IMG/VR virus record: IMGVR_UViG_3300014839_001402
Coordinates: 1-20,669 of that record
Reading direction: 5' to 3' (one strand)
From: a virus
Length of the DNA: 20,669 nt
Every line of letters starts with the position of its first letter. The stretch's first letter is position 1. Positions 19,556-20,669 of this stretch are shown piece by piece. The notes beneath the pieces were generated by a model that was given only the letters and a program-made list of their open reading frames with translations, ran no database searches and was not told where the DNA came from. Both the position numbers and the translations under genes were made by a program.

Positions 19556-19592
19556 ATTCACAATTTTCAATTTTCAATTCCCAATTCCCAAT
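19556..19592 (-). repeat. AATTGGG / AATTGAAA tandem units before the lipase
   Basis: Minus-strand GAATTGGGAATTGGGAATTG is followed by AAAATTGAAAATTGTGAATT up to the GTG start. It fills the whole 38-bp junction after the lipoprotein stop. Confidence 0.7.
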
Positions 19593-19964
19593 TCACTTCC
19601 CCACACCGGCCGCCGCCCCCACAATATTCCCCACCGCCGTCCCGCCCGACGTGATAATCCCCGCCGCGTTGCTGCTGATGGTGGATTGCAGATTGCCCAC
19701 CGTAAACAACGACGCCCCGCCCAGCGCCGACTGATTGGTATGATAACTGGCGATCTGCGTCGCCACCGGATCGGCCAGGAGCGCCGTGCCTCCGCCGTGA
19801 TGATTCTCCGACCATAGCTCATGCCGTGTTACCTTTCCCGCCTCCGAGTAAGTCCACACCTCATGAACCAGGCATTCCTTCTTATGCGAAGTGGCGCAGG
19901 CCGCTAACATCATTCCCGCCGCCGCTCCTGCTACCACTAACTTCAACACTAATTCAACTTTCAT
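19593..19964 (-). CDS. Small lipoprotein, 123 aa
   Basis: The ATG at 19962-19964 follows AGGAACC, a good Shine-Dalgarno; a longer in-frame start at 20024 is not supported. The N-terminus has Lys, then a hydrophobic core LVVAGAAAGMMLAAC, with a lipobox-like LAAC (Cys about residue 22), so a lipid-anchored export product is predicted. The mature part has a hydrophilic first half (HKKECLVHEVWTYSEAGKV) and a Gly/Ala-rich C-terminal half (SSNAAGIITSGGTAVGNIVGAAAGVGK). It leads the visible phage operon and precedes the split lipase. With the one-TM coiled-coil protein it could form a spanin-like pair, but neither the length nor the order settles this. The family is not recognised. Confidence 0.65.
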   Translation of the reverse strand: MKVELVLKLVVAGAAAGMMLAACATSHKKECLVHEVWTYSEAGKVTRHELWSENHHGGGTALLADPVATQIASYHTNQSALGGASLFTVGNLQSTISSNAAGIITSGGTAVGNIVGAAAGVGK

Positions 19965-20001
19965 GGTTCCTATTAAATCACACCCCGAAAAAAAACGCTT
20001 T

Positions 20002-20012
20002 CCCACCGTGGG
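20002..20012. promoter_or_regulatory. Operator-like palindrome upstream of the lipoprotein gene
   Basis: CCCACCGTGGG is a perfect 5+1+5 palindrome 38 bp before the lipoprotein ATG, in the gene-free region where the promoter of the leftward operon must lie if transcription starts here. No convincing -35/-10 pair was found near it. The regulatory role is a guess from position. Confidence 0.3.
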
Positions 20013-20057
20013 TACGATTTTCACATCAAAAAACGACCCCCCAAACCGCCATCAACA

Positions 20058-20077
20058 CCCTGAAAAAAAGGCCTGAA
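20058..20077. repeat. 20-bp direct repeat, copy 1
   Basis: CCCTGAAAAAAAGGCCTGAA is repeated exactly at 20231-20250, 173 bp apart. The resemblance extends to the left (AACCGCCATCAACA and ACCCCCATGAACC). The copies could be a binding site pair in the operon's upstream region or repeat debris. Confidence 0.65.
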
Positions 20078-20230
20078 GTCGCGGTCGGAGTTCGAAAAAT
20101 GAAAATGCAAAAAGAAAAATAGTTTGGTCAAAACCTCGTTTTACCTGCCAAACGACCCTTTTTTTAGGTCATTTTTTCCGAATTTTCCCTGTCAATACGG
20201 AGAATCTTAAACCCCTCACCCCCATGAACC

Positions 20231-20250
20231 CCCTGAAAAAAAGGCCTGAA
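20231..20250. repeat. 20-bp direct repeat, copy 2
   Basis: An exact second copy of 20058-20077. On the minus strand it reads AGGCCT followed by seven T. Confidence 0.65.
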
Positions 20251-20285
20251 CCCCCATTCCGCCCTTCCCGCCAAAAAAGCCAAAA

Positions 20286-20304
20286 AAACGGGGTGCTTAG
20301 CCCC
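20286..20304 (-). terminator. Weak terminator-like hairpin downstream of the transposase fragment
   Basis: On the minus strand GGGG-CTAAGCA-CCCC is followed by GTTTTTTT. The stem is only four pairs, so it is weak, but the T run is clear and it would end leftward transcription from the transposase before the phage operon. Confidence 0.3.
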
Positions 20305-20403
20305 AAATTTCCCCTCTCCCCCCTCAAAACCGCCCTAATCGGGCTAATCGGGGCTATTTTGGAATGCTATCCTGAAAAGTTTCCCTCCTTTAACAAAATC
20401 CGT

Positions 20404-20432
20404 GGTAGGGCGAGACTCCGTCGAGCCGTAGA
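20404..20432. repeat. One-unit copy of the 15-bp composite repeat
   Basis: GGTAGGGCGAGACTC is followed by CGTCGAGCCGTAGA. It is the intergenic single-unit form of the composite found with seven and two units in the lipase gene. Confidence 0.65.
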
Positions 20433-20573
20433 TTCCCCTTCCCCATCACCCCGCCCCGTCAAATGTGTAGCGTTGCGCCTGTGGCGCAATCTCATTTCCC
20501 CTTCCCCCCATCGCCACGCGCGGTAGAACAACCTGTAGCGGCGGTCTGCGACCTTGTCATTACCCACATCTTT

Positions 20574-20669
20574 TTAGTCATGGGTTAGTATTGCTAATCC
20601 TTCGCACATCCACATCAGCCGCTGCCAGCCGCGCCAGATGGTCTGCCAGCCGGGCATCCCATCCTGCTT
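20574..20669 (-). mobile_element. C-terminal end of an IS4-type transposase (partial)
   Basis: The frame enters at the right window edge and encodes 31 residues before TAA (20574-20576): it starts KQDGMPGWQTIWRGWQRL and ends AILTHD. PGWQTIWRGWQRL matches my recollection of the conserved C-terminus of IS4-family transposases, whose last helices carry GW-hydrophobic-hydrophobic-WRGW-X-X-L. The DDE residues would lie beyond the window. It is transcribed in the same direction as the phage operon. It may mark an insertion at the prophage edge or simply a host IS neighbour. The call rests on one short motif. Confidence 0.55.

Larger units (their letters stand above)
19965..20573. other. Gene-free region between transposase fragment and phage operon
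   Basis: About 600 bp with no frame I trust. It holds A/T runs, the 20-bp direct repeat, the 11-bp palindrome, a weak terminator, one copy of the 15-bp composite, and short phrases such as GTAGCGTTGCGCCTGTGGCGC (split here: a GCGCC/GGCGC inverted core at 20467-20488) and GTAGCGGCGGTCTGCGACC that look like dispersed repeats. The plus-strand frame at 20224-20526 is composed of these pieces. No promoter could be assigned with confidence. Confidence 0.5.

Noticed and set aside
20160-20200. TTGACA-like -35 on the minus strand (TGTCAA at 20190-20195)
   Set aside because: No acceptable -10 at 16-18 bases; the downstream sequence reads AATGAC/ATGACC.
20224-20526. Plus-strand frame of 100 codons in the gene-free region
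   Set aside because: Composed of dispersed repeat phrases, including the 15-mer composite; no ribosome binding site or domain.

Overview
The window looks like the structural half of a tailed-phage genome, most likely an integrated and partly degraded prophage. The DNA is GC-rich. Every convincing gene lies on the minus strand, so the biological order runs from the right edge to the left edge. The combination of GC-rich genes, junctions packed with short tandem repeats, and tail-tube, connector and tail-fibre proteins of this style resembles prophages of Verrucomicrobiota (Pedosphaera/Limisphaerales-like). That host assignment is inference; no host marker gene is present.

Right edge to left: (1) 20574-20669, the last 31 codons of an apparent IS4-type transposase. 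(2) About 600 bp without a gene, holding a 20-bp direct repeat, a weak terminator-like hairpin and a short palindrome. (3) 18138-19964: a small lipoprotein, a class 3 lipase split by a frameshift inside a repeat array, and a one-TM coiled-coil protein. (4) 15897-18141: a Mu-type packaging set (gp26-like winged helix, gp27-like small terminase, gp28-like large terminase), tightly coupled by ATGA/GTGA overlaps. (5) 12801-15695: one 964-residue polyprotein joining an HK97-type portal, a MuF-type minor head domain and an S78 prohead protease. (6) 11542-12804: HK97-fold major capsid protein. (7) 8482-11498: an exported-looking beta protein, a head-tail connector, a tail-terminator-like protein with a chitobiase-type C-terminal domain, and a tail-tube-like protein. 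(8) 1-8374: tail genes, including a modular 712-aa fibre and a 779-aa hub-like protein. No sheath or tape-measure gene is visible.

The unusual part is what lies between and inside the genes. Most junctions that are not 4-bp overlaps are filled with low-complexity tandem repeats of several families: GTAGAAA heptamers, GATTA(A/G) hexamers, a GGTAGGGCGAGACTC 15-mer, AATTGGGA-like units, TATGGGAGT-like 9-mers, and a GCAGAAATTTGG element sitting on stop codons. Several copies are translated: they fuse the protease to the minor head domain, extend the N-terminus of the large terminase, lengthen the portal and lipase, and split the lipase. In others the cassette carries a small open frame that ends or starts in an ATGA/GTGA overlap, so translational coupling is kept. 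Two cassettes are flanked by decayed duplicates of the neighbouring coding sequence. The 5' region of the tail-fibre gene carries a 7-bp array plus a G8 tract, and adding or removing units would switch the frame of an ATG-started leader; this is the arrangement expected of a phase-variable receptor-binding gene. All identities were counted by eye and no database search was run.
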